Shown here piece by piece: positions 23,419 through 31,940 of a stretch of DNA of 64,000 nucleotides (within the stretch, counting starts at the first letter, position 1; each line of letters opens with the position of its first letter). The notes beneath the pieces are model-generated. The model was given only the letters and a program-made list of their open reading frames with translations, had not been told where the DNA came from and searched no databases. The stretch is from Breoghania sp. L-A4 (GTDB lineage: Bacteria > Pseudomonadota > Alphaproteobacteria > Rhizobiales > Stappiaceae): positions 682,001 to 746,000 of the forward strand of contig NZ_CP031841.1 in assembly GCF_003432385.1 (NCBI RefSeq), given 5' to 3'. Position numbers and translations under genes: made by a program.

Positions 23419-25650
23419 ATGGACCGTCAGGTCATCATCAACGATTTTCAGGAAGTCCCGGCGTCCGACTTCATGGACATTCAGGGCTTCATGCAGGCCG
23501 GCGTCGATGCGCTCGTCAAATACGCGATCCACGATGGTCAGGCCTATGCGGGCTTTGCTGTCGCCGCCTCGGGCACGTTTGATGTGACCATCCAGCCCGG
23601 CGTCTACTTCGCGGCCGGCAAGATGTACGCCGCACGCGCAATCCAGACCCGCGACCTGGTCGAATACCAGCCGGTCGCCAACAAGCGGATGGTGGCAATT
23701 GTCGCCTGGGGAACGACGATCGACCAGTCGCCTGCGTATCGCGACTATGTCGTCAATCTGGAGACGGAAGAGACCGAGGCGCGGCAGGTCAATATGGAGC
23801 GCGCGCGGATTGCCAATATCGGCACCATCGGCGGCGTGGAAAGCGGCGACCCGCAGGCACCGACCATCCCGCTCGATCGCATTGCCGTGGCCTATGTGAT
23901 CCTGTCGCCGACCGGCATCGAGGAGATCGTCTACAACACCGCGAACGACCTGTCGTCGGCGCGCCGCAACGACGAACGGCTCGACGACGTCGAAGGCTGG
24001 AAGGCGCTCGCCGAGCCGCGCATCTCGACGATTGCGACCGACGTCGCCAATCTGTCCAATGGACAGACGGGCCGGGTCGGCATGGAAGACCTGTTTGCCG
24101 TCGCCGCGGACGTAGCTAGGCTGAAGGAGTTGCAGGGACTTCCGGACGATTATTCCGACTATGGCGCCGACCGCTATCTCGACACGGATGAGAGCGATAC
24201 CGACGATCTTGAGTTTCTCGCCAAGGTCGAAGAGGGCGTGCGCTTCGCCCCGGCGAACAAGAACGTCTCCGAGCTGGCGCTGTTTTCCTCGATCAATGCA
24301 CAGGTGACCCTGACCAACGGATTGTTGCTGCCGAAATTCGCGTCCCAACTGCGGCTGTCGGTCACCGGCTATGTCGGTGAGCAATCGATCACGCAGTACA
24401 CGCAGACGTCCTACACGGTGGTTGAGAAGACCATGACCCGGCAGCGCGTCCGCTGGGGGCAGATTTATGAGTATTGCACCAACTCGGCCTGGTGGCGCTC
24501 GGGTCAATACGACCCTATCACCAAAATCTTCACGCGTGCGGGCGAGACCTTCGAAGTCATCTCCGGCAACGTCTATGCGCACGATTGGATCCGCCTCAAG
24601 CAGTATTGGGTCGACTCGGTCGAGGAACCCTACTGGACGGTTGTCGCCAACAATCACACGCTCAACGGTGCCCAGATCGCGCAGACGTTTTTGAACAGCC
24701 AGGCTGGCTGGCTGACGGGCGTGGATCTCTACTTCACGCGCCGGGGAACCAGCGGCAACGTGCATCTGACGATCTGCGAACTGACCCCCTCCGGCACGCC
24801 GGACCTGTCCGCCGCCGTTCAGCAGGTCACGGTCGATTTTCTCGACCTCAAGCAATACCCGAGCGCCACGACGGTCGCCTTCACGCCGACCTATCTCACC
24901 GCCGGCAAGCGCTACGCGGTCGTCCTCACCACACAGGGCAACCACTACATCGGCATGGCCGACGGCGGGGAATATCTCGCCGGCACGTTCTTCTATTCGA
25001 CCGATGGGGCTTATTTTGCGGGCGATATCAGCAAGGACATGATGTTCGGGCTGCGGTTTGCAAAATTCTCGGCGTCACGTGTCGCGGTCGACATGCAGCC
25101 GCTCAATCTTGATGGCGGCATCGCCGGCATCGATCTGCTCGCCGCGATGATAACGCCCGACGCCTGTGACCTGACGTTCCAGGTTCAGCTTGCCAGCGGA
25201 TGGGTGCCATTGGCGTCGATCACACCAAATGCGCTCGTCGGACTGCCGCCGCTGTTGCCGTTACAGGTCGTTTTCCAGGGGACGCCGGATCTTCATGCGG
25301 GTATCGCGCTGAGCGGATCGCAGGTCAGTGTCGAGCGGCCGCGCACGGCGTTCAAGCACATCTCAACGCCCCGCGTTCTCGCCTCCGCCTCCGACACGGT
25401 CCGGATCCAATGGGAGCTCGGCCACTGGAATGCCGACTACCACACGTTCACCGCGATCCTGAAAACGGACGGCGGTGACGAGATGCCCGATGTCGTCGCG
25501 GACGAAGCGCTTCCCGGCAATCGCCTGAAGCGCACGATGACGTTCAATCTCGACGCTCCCGTTGCCAGCTTCCAGATCGAGGCTTCCGGCACGACCACAA
25601 CCGCCCTCGACCTCTTCCACATCGAAGAACGCGTCGACGTGGAATTTTAA
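23419..25650 (+). CDS. Phage tail fibre / DUF4815-like protein
   Basis: A 743-residue structural protein. The N-terminal 200 residues (FQEVPASDFMDIQGFMQAGVDALVKYAI, then VTIQPGVYFAAGKMYAAR and QSPAYRDYVVNLETEETEAR) follow the DUF4815 pattern of baseplate-attached fibre proteins. The rest is long beta-rich sequence with Tyr/Trp-rich stretches (NSAWWRSGQYDP, ITYTQTSYTV type), fitting a distal receptor-binding shaft. A ribosome site (GAGGAG) precedes the ATG at 23419. Confidence 0.8.
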   Translation: MDRQVIINDFQEVPASDFMDIQGFMQAGVDALVKYAIHDGQAYAGFAVAASGTFDVTIQPGVYFAAGKMYAARAIQTRDLVEYQPVANKRMVAIVAWGTTIDQSPAYRDYVVNLETEETEARQVNMERARIANIGTIGGVESGDPQAPTIPLDRIAVAYVILSPTGIEEIVYNTANDLSSARRNDERLDDVEGWKALAEPRISTIATDVANLSNGQTGRVGMEDLFAVAADVARLKELQGLPDDYSDYGADRYLDTDESDTDDLEFLAKVEEGVRFAPANKNVSELALFSSINAQVTLTNGLLLPKFASQLRLSVTGYVGEQSITQYTQTSYTVVEKTMTRQRVRWGQIYEYCTNSAWWRSGQYDPITKIFTRAGETFEVISGNVYAHDWIRLKQYWVDSVEEPYWTVVANNHTLNGAQIAQTFLNSQAGWLTGVDLYFTRRGTSGNVHLTICELTPSGTPDLSAAVQQVTVDFLDLKQYPSATTVAFTPTYLTAGKRYAVVLTTQGNHYIGMADGGEYLAGTFFYSTDGAYFAGDISKDMMFGLRFAKFSASRVAVDMQPLNLDGGIAGIDLLAAMITPDACDLTFQVQLASGWVPLASITPNALVGLPPLLPLQVVFQGTPDLHAGIALSGSQVSVERPRTAFKHISTPRVLASASDTVRIQWELGHWNADYHTFTAILKTDGGDEMPDVVADEALPGNRLKRTMTFNLDAPVASFQIEASGTTTTALDLFHIEERVDVEF

Positions 25651-25661
25651 GGACACCCCAC

Positions 25662-25847
25662 ATGAGCCCGAAAAAGAGCACTGAACCGGCGCGGGTCTTT
25701 GAGGCAGCGACCGACTACGAGACCCGGGTCGCGCGCGTCGTGACCCACAAGAAAACCGTCCTGCGGCCGTCCGGAACATACGTGATCAAGGGTCGCGTCC
25801 TCACTGAGCTTCCCGCCGACGCGATCAAGTCCGCCACCCCGGTCTAG
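25662..25847 (+). CDS. Small fibre-region protein, stop codon rebuilt by IS insertion
   Basis: A 61-residue basic protein (MSPKKSTEPARVFEAATDYETRVARVVTHKK). Its present stop TAG uses the TA of the target site and the first G of the inserted element. Without the element the frame would read TAA at the same point, so the protein is unchanged. Function unknown; it may be a fibre-assembly helper. Confidence 0.6.
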   Translation: MSPKKSTEPARVFEAATDYETRVARVVTHKKTVLRPSGTYVIKGRVLTELPADAIKSATPV

Positions 25848-26625
25848 GTGACCGACTCATAAGTTCGCAACCATATGCGGATTGAAGCGAGTTGGACTGA
25901 CGCGAGAAAATTGTCGTCGCGCTTGTCGTATCGTGTGGCAATGGCCCTGAAGTGTTTGAGTTTGCTAAAGAAACGCTCGACGGCGTTGCGTTGTCGATAA
26001 ACCCAGGCGCTGAAGGGGAAGGTTTTGACGCGGTTCGGCATGGCGCGGATGTTGGCCCATGCGCCCCGCGCGGCCATTTCGGCGCGCAAGGCATCGCTGT
26101 CATAGGCGCGGTCGGCGAGCAGGATGTGACCGGCCTTGAGCGTTTCGAACATGTCGGTGGCCGAGCGTCCGTCGTGGGCCTGGCCTTCGGTCAGCTTGAG
26201 GCGGATCGGCCGGCCCTCGGCGTCGACGAGCGCATGGATCTTGGTGGTCAGGCCGCCGCGCGAGCGACCCATGCAACGGGATCGCTCCTCTTTTTTTGGC
26301 CGTTGGCGGCATGCTGGTGAACGCGGATCGATGACGAGTCGATCATCTGCACGTCACCGTCGTAAGCATCTGATACCGCTTCAAGAATGCGTGCCCAATG
26401 ACCGGCCTTGCGCCAGCGGTTGAAGCGGTTGACGCAGGTCGTGTACGGGCCATAGCGCGCCGGAATGTCGGCCCAAGGCGCTCCCGTGCGCAGCCGCCAG
26501 AAGATGCCGTTCAGCACCTTGCGGTCATCGGCGCGCGGGACCCCACGCACCTTTGTCGGCAGAAGCGGCTGTATCACAGACCACTCGAAATCCGTCAGAT
26601 CGAAGCGAGCCATCCTGACCTCCAT
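25844..26625 (-). CDS. IS5-family DDE transposase, expressed by -1 frameshift
   Basis: Two frames together make a full transposase: 26625-26248 carries the N-terminal domain (FDLTDFEWSVIQPLLP) and the first catalytic Asp (MIDSSSIRVH); 26272-25844 carries the second Asp (LADRAYDSDAL) and the Glu (AVERFFSKLKHFR). They join across a run of seven A on the coding strand (26291-26297) in GQKKRSD, a typical slippery site. The shift needed is -1. The stop codon TAG uses the TA target duplication plus one flanking base, so the gene ends outside the element. Confidence 0.85.
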
Positions 26626-26687
26626 TGATGGTGGTCAGTGAATCAGAACCCTCGCGCCAAGGGAATCCCGTTTATGAGTATGTGACC
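25847..26687 (-). mobile_element. IS5-family (IS427-group-like) insertion sequence, 841 bp
   Basis: Imperfect terminal inverted repeats GGTGACCGACTCATAA (from 25847) and, on the other strand, GGTCACATACTCATAA (ending at 26687) match at 13 of 16 bases. TA at 25845-25846 and 26688-26689 is the 2-bp target duplication. It encodes one DDE transposase in two frames. It lies exactly between the small gene at 25662 and the fibre gene at 26701; removing it leaves 10 bases between their stop and start codons. Confidence 0.88.
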
Positions 26688-26700
26688 TAAGGGACCTCCC

Positions 26701-28791
26701 ATGCCGTCACGCTTTGAAGACTACCGCGTCAAGCGCGGCGACAATCTCGGCGATCCGGCCTTCTGGAACCGCCGGTTCAAGGATCTCGACGCCCGGACAT
26801 CGGGCGTCGAGGATCAGAAATCGACGCTCGACGCCGTGATCGAGGAAGGCCGGACGGTCTTTCGCGACAAGGCGAATGAGGTCCTGCTGCCGCTGATCAA
26901 CGAGGTCTATGAGATCGCCGATGTCGGCGCGATGCTGCGTGCGACCAGCGCCACCGAACACGCTGTCTCAACCGGCGGCAAGACTTTTGTCATCGATGAA
27001 GGCCAGCGGCTGCGCTTCGCCGCACCCGCCTATGTCGCCATCTATCGGATGACCAGCCCGATCGCGGCGATGCTGGGCGAGGTCGTCTCCTACGACAGCG
27101 GCACGGGTGAGCTGACGGTCGACATCGATCGGATCTCCGGGACGGGCGAGCACGGCGCATGGACGGTCACGGCCGCATCCCCATCGGACACGGCCGAGGC
27201 CATCGCGACGGTTCTCGCGGCCGTCGACATCGTCAACGCCGACAAGGAAAGCGCGCTGGGCGCGGCGGGGCTCTCCGTTGAGAAAGCCGGGCTCACTGTC
27301 TTGAAGGCGGACGAGGTCGCCGCGTTCGCGGTTTCGGTCTCCGATGACGCCGACCGCTCGGAAACCGCGATCGGCACGCTTGAAGGGATTTTTGCCAGTC
27401 AGTCCCAAACCTATCTCGGCGCGTTCCCGTCCGATCCGGTGACAGACCTCAACGGCGATGCGCTTGTCGCCGGCGCGGAGTACTGGAACTCGATCGATGG
27501 CAACAAGAAAATCTATGACGGCTCGGGCTGGACGGTCGCCTATGTTCCGGTCGGCTCCGAGGTCACGACGATCTTCGGCCGCACGGGCAATATCACGGCG
27601 CAACTCGGCGACTATTCCGCCGACAAGATTACGAGCACGGCGATCACGGGGCTTGCCGGCGGCACCATCCAGGCGGTGCTTGGTTCTGTGAAGACCGCGC
27701 TGGACGCCAAGGCGTCCGCAGCCGACCTGACGACCGGGCTCGCGGGCAAGTCGGATACCGGCCACACGCACGCTTTTGGTGATCTGACGGGCAAGCCGAC
27801 GACGCTGTCAGGCTATGGAATCACGGATGGGCGCACGGCGGCGCAGATTGCGTCTGATATCGCGGCGGCGATTTCCGACCGCGCGGCGACGTCCTATGTC
27901 GATGCGCAGATCGCGGCACTTCTGGGCGGCGCGCCGGCGGCGGCCCTCGATACGATCGCGGAGCTGGCCGCCGCGCTCACCGACAACGACAGTGACATCG
28001 CCGCGATCATGGCGTCGCTGGCGACCAAGCTGCCGGCGGCGAGCTATACGGCGGCGGACGTGCTGGCCAAGCTGAAGACGGTCGACGGCGCCGGCAGCGG
28101 CATCGATGCGGCCACGGCCGCAACGCTTGCGACACCGCGCACGATCAGCCTTTCGGGCGATGCCACGGGCAGCATTGCCTTCGACGGTAGCGCGAATGTC
28201 ACCATCCCGATGACGGTCGGGGATAACAGCCACGCGCACACGATCGCCAACATCACCAGCCTGCAGGCCACGCTTGATGCAAAGGCCCTGGCCAGCCGGA
28301 CGATCTCGGCGGGCGCCGGCCTGACCGGCGGCGGTGACCTAGGCGCCAACCGGACGCTGTCGGTGGTTAAGGCGACCACGCCGCAGGCGCAGGCCGGTAC
28401 CGGTACCGGCATCATGGATGCGGCGCTGACCAAGGCCGCGATCGAGGCGCTGGCGCCTCGCGAACCGGACTATGAGAGCGCTGAACTGACGATAACGATG
28501 CTTTCCGTGGCCGTCGTTAGCCATGGCCTCGGAGTGAAGCCGAAGGAGGTGCACGTCTGGCTGATCTGCAAGATCGCACAGAACGGATATGCCGTTGGCG
28601 AAGAGGTGCCCATTGAGACCACGGGCGGCGTTGAGGTCACAAACAACGGCGTTTCATTCACCGTGAGCGCCACTTCGGTCGATATCATTACCGGTTCGAT
28701 TTTCTATGGGAAGAACAAGTCGTCACCCGTAAGCAACCCGGCATCGTTTGCCGCTGCAAATTGGAGATACATCGTGAGGGCATGGCTATGA
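26701..28791 (+). CDS. Tail fibre protein (696 aa)
   Basis: A long fibre with an N-terminal attachment region (PAFWNRRFKDLDARTSGVEDQKSTLDAVIEEG), Ala-rich helical stretches, the tail-fibre repeats SGYGITDGRTAAQI and GHTHAFGDLTGKPTTL typical of phage side fibres, then LSGDATGSIAFDGSANVTIPMTV and a His-rich turn (GDNSHAHTI), and a C-terminal beta domain. These parts probably trimerise and end in a receptor-binding tip. The IS element now separates it from the operon promoter, and the region before its ATG has only a weak ribosome site. Confidence 0.85.
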   Translation: MPSRFEDYRVKRGDNLGDPAFWNRRFKDLDARTSGVEDQKSTLDAVIEEGRTVFRDKANEVLLPLINEVYEIADVGAMLRATSATEHAVSTGGKTFVIDEGQRLRFAAPAYVAIYRMTSPIAAMLGEVVSYDSGTGELTVDIDRISGTGEHGAWTVTAASPSDTAEAIATVLAAVDIVNADKESALGAAGLSVEKAGLTVLKADEVAAFAVSVSDDADRSETAIGTLEGIFASQSQTYLGAFPSDPVTDLNGDALVAGAEYWNSIDGNKKIYDGSGWTVAYVPVGSEVTTIFGRTGNITAQLGDYSADKITSTAITGLAGGTIQAVLGSVKTALDAKASAADLTTGLAGKSDTGHTHAFGDLTGKPTTLSGYGITDGRTAAQIASDIAAAISDRAATSYVDAQIAALLGGAPAAALDTIAELAAALTDNDSDIAAIMASLATKLPAASYTAADVLAKLKTVDGAGSGIDAATAATLATPRTISLSGDATGSIAFDGSANVTIPMTVGDNSHAHTIANITSLQATLDAKALASRTISAGAGLTGGGDLGANRTLSVVKATTPQAQAGTGTGIMDAALTKAAIEALAPREPDYESAELTITMLSVAVVSHGLGVKPKEVHVWLICKIAQNGYAVGEEVPIETTGGVEVTNNGVSFTVSATSVDIITGSIFYGKNKSSPVSNPASFAAANWRYIVRAWL

Positions 28792-29285
28792 TCCAGACAG
28801 TCCGCTACGCGGCGCGCCCGGACGGCACTTTCGCCGGCACCTATGTCGATGCCCTGATGCCGGATGGCTGCACAGATACGGGTATCGCACCGGTGGACGG
28901 CCGTCAGATCTGGAACGGCTCGGCATGGGGCGACCCGGCGCCATTGGCCGAAGACCTCGAGGCGCATCTCGCGTCGATCCGTTATGACCGCGAGGTCGCG
29001 GGAGTCACGGTCGGCTCGATGGAAATCTCCACGGACCGCGACAGTCAGGCAAAAATTCTCGCCGCCCGCGTCGCGGCTATGACTGACCCGGGTTTTGCGA
29101 CGACCTGGAAGGCGGCAAACGGGTTCTTCCCGCTGGACGCCGCCGGTATCGTTGGCATGTCGGATGCGGCGCTTGCGCACGTCAACACCTGCTTTGCCGC
29201 CGAGGCGAGCGTATCCGCCTTGATCGACGAGGAAGGCGTCGTCGATCTTGCCGGCGTTGAGGCTGCGTTCATCGCGGCGCTGTAA
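28788..29285 (+). CDS. DUF4376-type tail fibre accessory protein
   Basis: Starts at the ATGA overlap with the fibre gene (28782 is an alternative). The last 100 residues (LEAHLASIRYDREVAGVTVGSMEISTDRDSQAKI then FPLDAAGIVGMSDAALAHVNTCF) match the DUF4376 pattern found after fibre genes, often in tail fibre assembly proteins. The first part (GTYVDALMPDGC, IWNGSAWGD) resembles the connector that joins it to a fibre tip. It probably helps fold the fibre or is part of it. Confidence 0.7.
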   Translation: MIQTVRYAARPDGTFAGTYVDALMPDGCTDTGIAPVDGRQIWNGSAWGDPAPLAEDLEAHLASIRYDREVAGVTVGSMEISTDRDSQAKILAARVAAMTDPGFATTWKAANGFFPLDAAGIVGMSDAALAHVNTCFAAEASVSALIDEEGVVDLAGVEAAFIAAL

Positions 29286-29332
29286 CGCGCGATCAATCCA
29301 AGCGTGATGCGGATCTGTTCCGCAATTTCCGA

Positions 29333-29354
29333 CCCGCCACACGGCGGGTTTTTT
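29333..29354 (+). terminator. Terminator after fibre genes
   Basis: CCCGCC (29333-29338), a 4-base loop and GGCGGG (29343-29348) are followed by T6. It separates the fibre genes from the sheath gene. Confidence 0.8.
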
Positions 29355-29374
29355 CATATCTCAAGGAGACAGCA

Positions 29375-30814
29375 ATGGCGGACATCGCCTTTCACCACGG
29401 CACGCGGATTTCGCAGTCCGCGGAAACGCCCGTCCTGATCCGCACCGCGCAGTCGGCCGTCGTCGGGATCATCGGCACAGCCGCTGATGCGGATGCCGAC
29501 GCGTTTCCGCTCAACACACCCGTTCTGCTCAAGGGACAGCAATTCGCGAAGGCCGCCAAACTCGGCGCGGCGGGCACGCTGAAGGACGCCGTCGACGCGG
29601 TCAACGCGCAGATCGGCACATACATGGTGATCGTTCGGGTCGAAGACGGTGAGGACACCGCGGACACCATGAGCAACCTGGTCGGCGATCCCGCGACCAT
29701 GACCGGCGTGCACGCCTTCCTCAAGGCCCGCTCGACGCTGTCGATCAAGCCGCGTCTGATTTGCGCGCCCGGCTACACCGGCGGTACGCCGGCTGACGGG
29801 ATCCAGGCCCTGCAGGTTACCGCCGGCGGCACAGGCTATTCGGACAACCCGACGGTGACCATCACGGATGCGGGAGCCGGCGCGGGTGCCGAGGCCAAGG
29901 CGATCGTCGCCGGTGGTATTCTCACCGGCCTTGTCGTCACGCGCCACGGCGCGGGCTATTCCGACGCCACAGTGACGATCACCGATGCGTCCGGAACGCT
30001 TGCCACCGCGACGGCCACCATTGGCGCTGTCGCCAACCCGGTGGTGGTCGAGCTCGCCGGCGTTCTGGACAAGCTCAAGGCCGTGGCCTGGGTCGACGGC
30101 CCGGACACGACGGATGAGGCCGCCACGATCTACCGCGGGCTTCTCAACTCCCGCCGCATCAAGGTGGTCGACCCGCGCGTGCTGGTCTGGGATAGCGTGT
30201 TTGATGCCTATGTGCCGATGCCGGCCGCACCCTATTTTGTCGGCGTGCAGGCGCGCATGGACCGCGAGCGCGGCTTCTGGTGGTCGGAATCGAACAAGCC
30301 GATCAACGGCATCGCCGGCATCAACCGGCCGGTCTCCTATGGCGACCAGACCGACTATCTCAACGAGAATGATGTCGCCACGATCGTCAACATCGACGGC
30401 ACGGGGTTCCGGACGTGGGGTAACCGCGGCTGCGGTTCGGAAAGCCTGTGGAAGTTCTTCTCCGTCGTGCGCACGGCCGACTTCATCAATGAGGCTCTTG
30501 AGGCGGCGTTCCTGGAGTTCGTCGACCGGCCGTTTTCCAAGGCCAATCTGAAACTGGCCATCGAGAGCGGTAACGCCTTCCTGCGCACGTTGCGGGCAGA
30601 AGGCGCGATCCTTGGCGGCAAGATGTGGATCGATCAGGATCTCAATGAGGCGAGTGAGCTGGCGCAAGGCCGGATCACTTTTTCGGTGGAATTTGAACCG
30701 CCGGCGCCGATGGAAGACATCCGCATCATCGCCTACCGCAACATCCTCTACTACGACCGGCTGATCGCCGATGTCGTTAGCGAGATCGAGGGCGGCGCTC
30801 TCACGGCTGCCTAA
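29375..30814 (+). CDS. Contractile tail sheath protein (P2 gpFI-like)
   Basis: A 479-residue sheath protein that would form the contractile outer tube. Family features: the N-terminus IAFHHGTRISQSAETPVLIRTAQSAVVGIIG, the middle APYFVGVQARMDRERGFWWSESNKPINGI, and NRGCGSESLWKFFSVVRTADF near the end. Residues about 143-220 look like an inserted beta domain with a two-fold repeat (GTGYSDNPTVTITD and GAGYSDATVTITD), which P2 FI lacks. AAGGAG lies before the ATG. Confidence 0.9.
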   Translation: MADIAFHHGTRISQSAETPVLIRTAQSAVVGIIGTAADADADAFPLNTPVLLKGQQFAKAAKLGAAGTLKDAVDAVNAQIGTYMVIVRVEDGEDTADTMSNLVGDPATMTGVHAFLKARSTLSIKPRLICAPGYTGGTPADGIQALQVTAGGTGYSDNPTVTITDAGAGAGAEAKAIVAGGILTGLVVTRHGAGYSDATVTITDASGTLATATATIGAVANPVVVELAGVLDKLKAVAWVDGPDTTDEAATIYRGLLNSRRIKVVDPRVLVWDSVFDAYVPMPAAPYFVGVQARMDRERGFWWSESNKPINGIAGINRPVSYGDQTDYLNENDVATIVNIDGTGFRTWGNRGCGSESLWKFFSVVRTADFINEALEAAFLEFVDRPFSKANLKLAIESGNAFLRTLRAEGAILGGKMWIDQDLNEASELAQGRITFSVEFEPPAPMEDIRIIAYRNILYYDRLIADVVSEIEGGALTAA

Positions 30815-30942
30815 AGCGCCGCGCGCGACGCGTCGCATCATCAACGCCGGGCTTATTGCCCAAAATTTCCATATCCGATCAGCCTATCCACGTTCAACCA
30901 TCATTGGTTGCGCGCGCGCTGATCCTGTGAGGATCACCCATC

Positions 30943-31452
30943 ATGTCGGAATTGCCGCGCTACATCCTGCGCGACTGCACGATCTTCGTCGACACGCATT
31001 CGAAGATTGGCCAGGCCTCGGAAATCACGCTTCCCGTGCCCACCGAGAAAGTCGAAGAGCTTCGCAACGCCGGCATGATCATGCCGATCGAGGTCAAGCT
31101 CGGTTTTGAGAAAATGGAAGCCGGCTTCAAGCTGACGGCTTTCGATCCGCAGGTGATCAAGCTGGTCGGCCTCAAGGCCGGCGTCGAGAAGGCCTTCATG
31201 GCCACCGGCGCTCTGGTCGACGAAGACGGCACCGTTCACCCGGCTGTCGCCTATATGCGCGGCTTTCTCAAGAGCCATGATCCCGGCTCCTGGAAGCCCG
31301 GTGAGGTCGGGGAGAGCGATCACCCGATTTCGCTGCGCTACTACAAGCTCGAGGTCGACGGCGAGGAACTGCTCGAGGTTGATCCCTTCGGCATCTCGGT
31401 CGGCGGCGTCTCCCAGACCGGCGACATTCGCGGCGCGCTGCTGTTGAGCTGA
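30943..31452 (+). CDS. Tail tube protein (P2 gpFII-like)
   Basis: A 169-residue protein matching the P2-type tube that lies inside the sheath: LPRYILRDCTIFVDTHSKIGQASEITLPVP at the start and VAYMRGFLKSHDPGSWKPGEVGESDHPISLRYYKLEVDG at the end are typical. The 128 bases before it hold no gene; GAGGAT provides a ribosome site. Length equals that of P2 FII (172) within a few residues. Confidence 0.9.
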   Translation: MSELPRYILRDCTIFVDTHSKIGQASEITLPVPTEKVEELRNAGMIMPIEVKLGFEKMEAGFKLTAFDPQVIKLVGLKAGVEKAFMATGALVDEDGTVHPAVAYMRGFLKSHDPGSWKPGEVGESDHPISLRYYKLEVDGEELLEVDPFGISVGGVSQTGDIRGALLLS

Positions 31453-31505
31453 GCCGACCGCGCGCTGCCCCTCCCACATTTCATTTCTGAGCACAGGTGC
31501 TGACC

Positions 31506-31769
31506 ATGACTGACGTATCCATCTCCCTTTCCAAACCCATTGAGCACGAAGGCAAGACGGTCACGAGCATGACCTTCCATGAGGCGTCGCTCGGCGATCT
31601 GGCGGTGACGGACGCCGCCGCCGGTGGCGTCGCCAAGACGATCCTGCTGCTGGCGGCGCTGTCCGGGCAGACCGAGGAACTCGTGCGCAAGATCAAGGCT
31701 GTCGATCTGGATGCGATCCTGGAGAAGGTGGAACCGCTCACGGGAAACTTCTTCAAGGCGAACGGGTAG
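31506..31769 (+). CDS. Tail assembly chaperone gpE-like
   Basis: An 87-residue protein (P2 gpE is 91) starting MTDVSISLSKPIEHEGKTV, with the helical core FHEASLGDLAVTDAA and the end VEPLTGNFFKANG. In P2 this is the short member of a chaperone pair that guides tube polymerisation on the tape measure. The long member is produced by frameshifting into E'. The ATG at 31506 is chosen over the upstream GTG at 31497. Confidence 0.82.
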   Translation: MTDVSISLSKPIEHEGKTVTSMTFHEASLGDLAVTDAAAGGVAKTILLLAALSGQTEELVRKIKAVDLDAILEKVEPLTGNFFKANG

Positions 31770-31939
31770 TTCGCCGCTTCGCTCATACGATCTCGCGCCG
31801 GCGTTGGCGCGAGATCGCGGCGCTGATCGCGCATGTGCTGCACACGCCCCTGCCGCAGGTCCTGGCGATGCCGCCTGATGAGGCGCTCGCCTGGCATGAG
31901 ATCGCCGCGCGGATGATCGGCGGAAACCCGGAAAGCTGA
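31506..31939 (+). CDS. Tail assembly chaperone E+E' (programmed -1 frameshift product)
   Basis: Slippage at GGGAAAC (31742-31748) moves translation into the frame that reads through RRRWREIAALIAHVLHTPLPQVL and EALAWHEIAARMI to TGA at 31937-31939. The fusion is 144 residues; P2 E+E' is of similar size. The E' part lacks any good start of its own. The tape measure gene starts two bases after the E' stop, as in P2. Confidence 0.8.
31742..31775 (+). other. Recoding signal: slippery heptamer and stem-loop
   Basis: G-GGA-AAC in the zero frame (31742-31748) allows re-pairing to GGG-AAA. Eight bases later, GGCGAAC (31757-31763) pairs with GTTCGCC (31769-31775) around the loop GGGTA, which includes the E stop codon. 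This is a textbook -1 frameshift layout. Confidence 0.85.
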
Positions 31940-31940
31940 C

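Noticed and set aside
23131-24945. A 604-residue minus-strand ORF opposite tail protein I and fibre genes
   Set aside because: Antisense to well-supported structural genes, no domain and no ribosome site; shadow frame.
29354-30844. A 496-residue minus-strand ORF opposite the sheath gene
   Set aside because: Same reason: antisense shadow of a clear gene.
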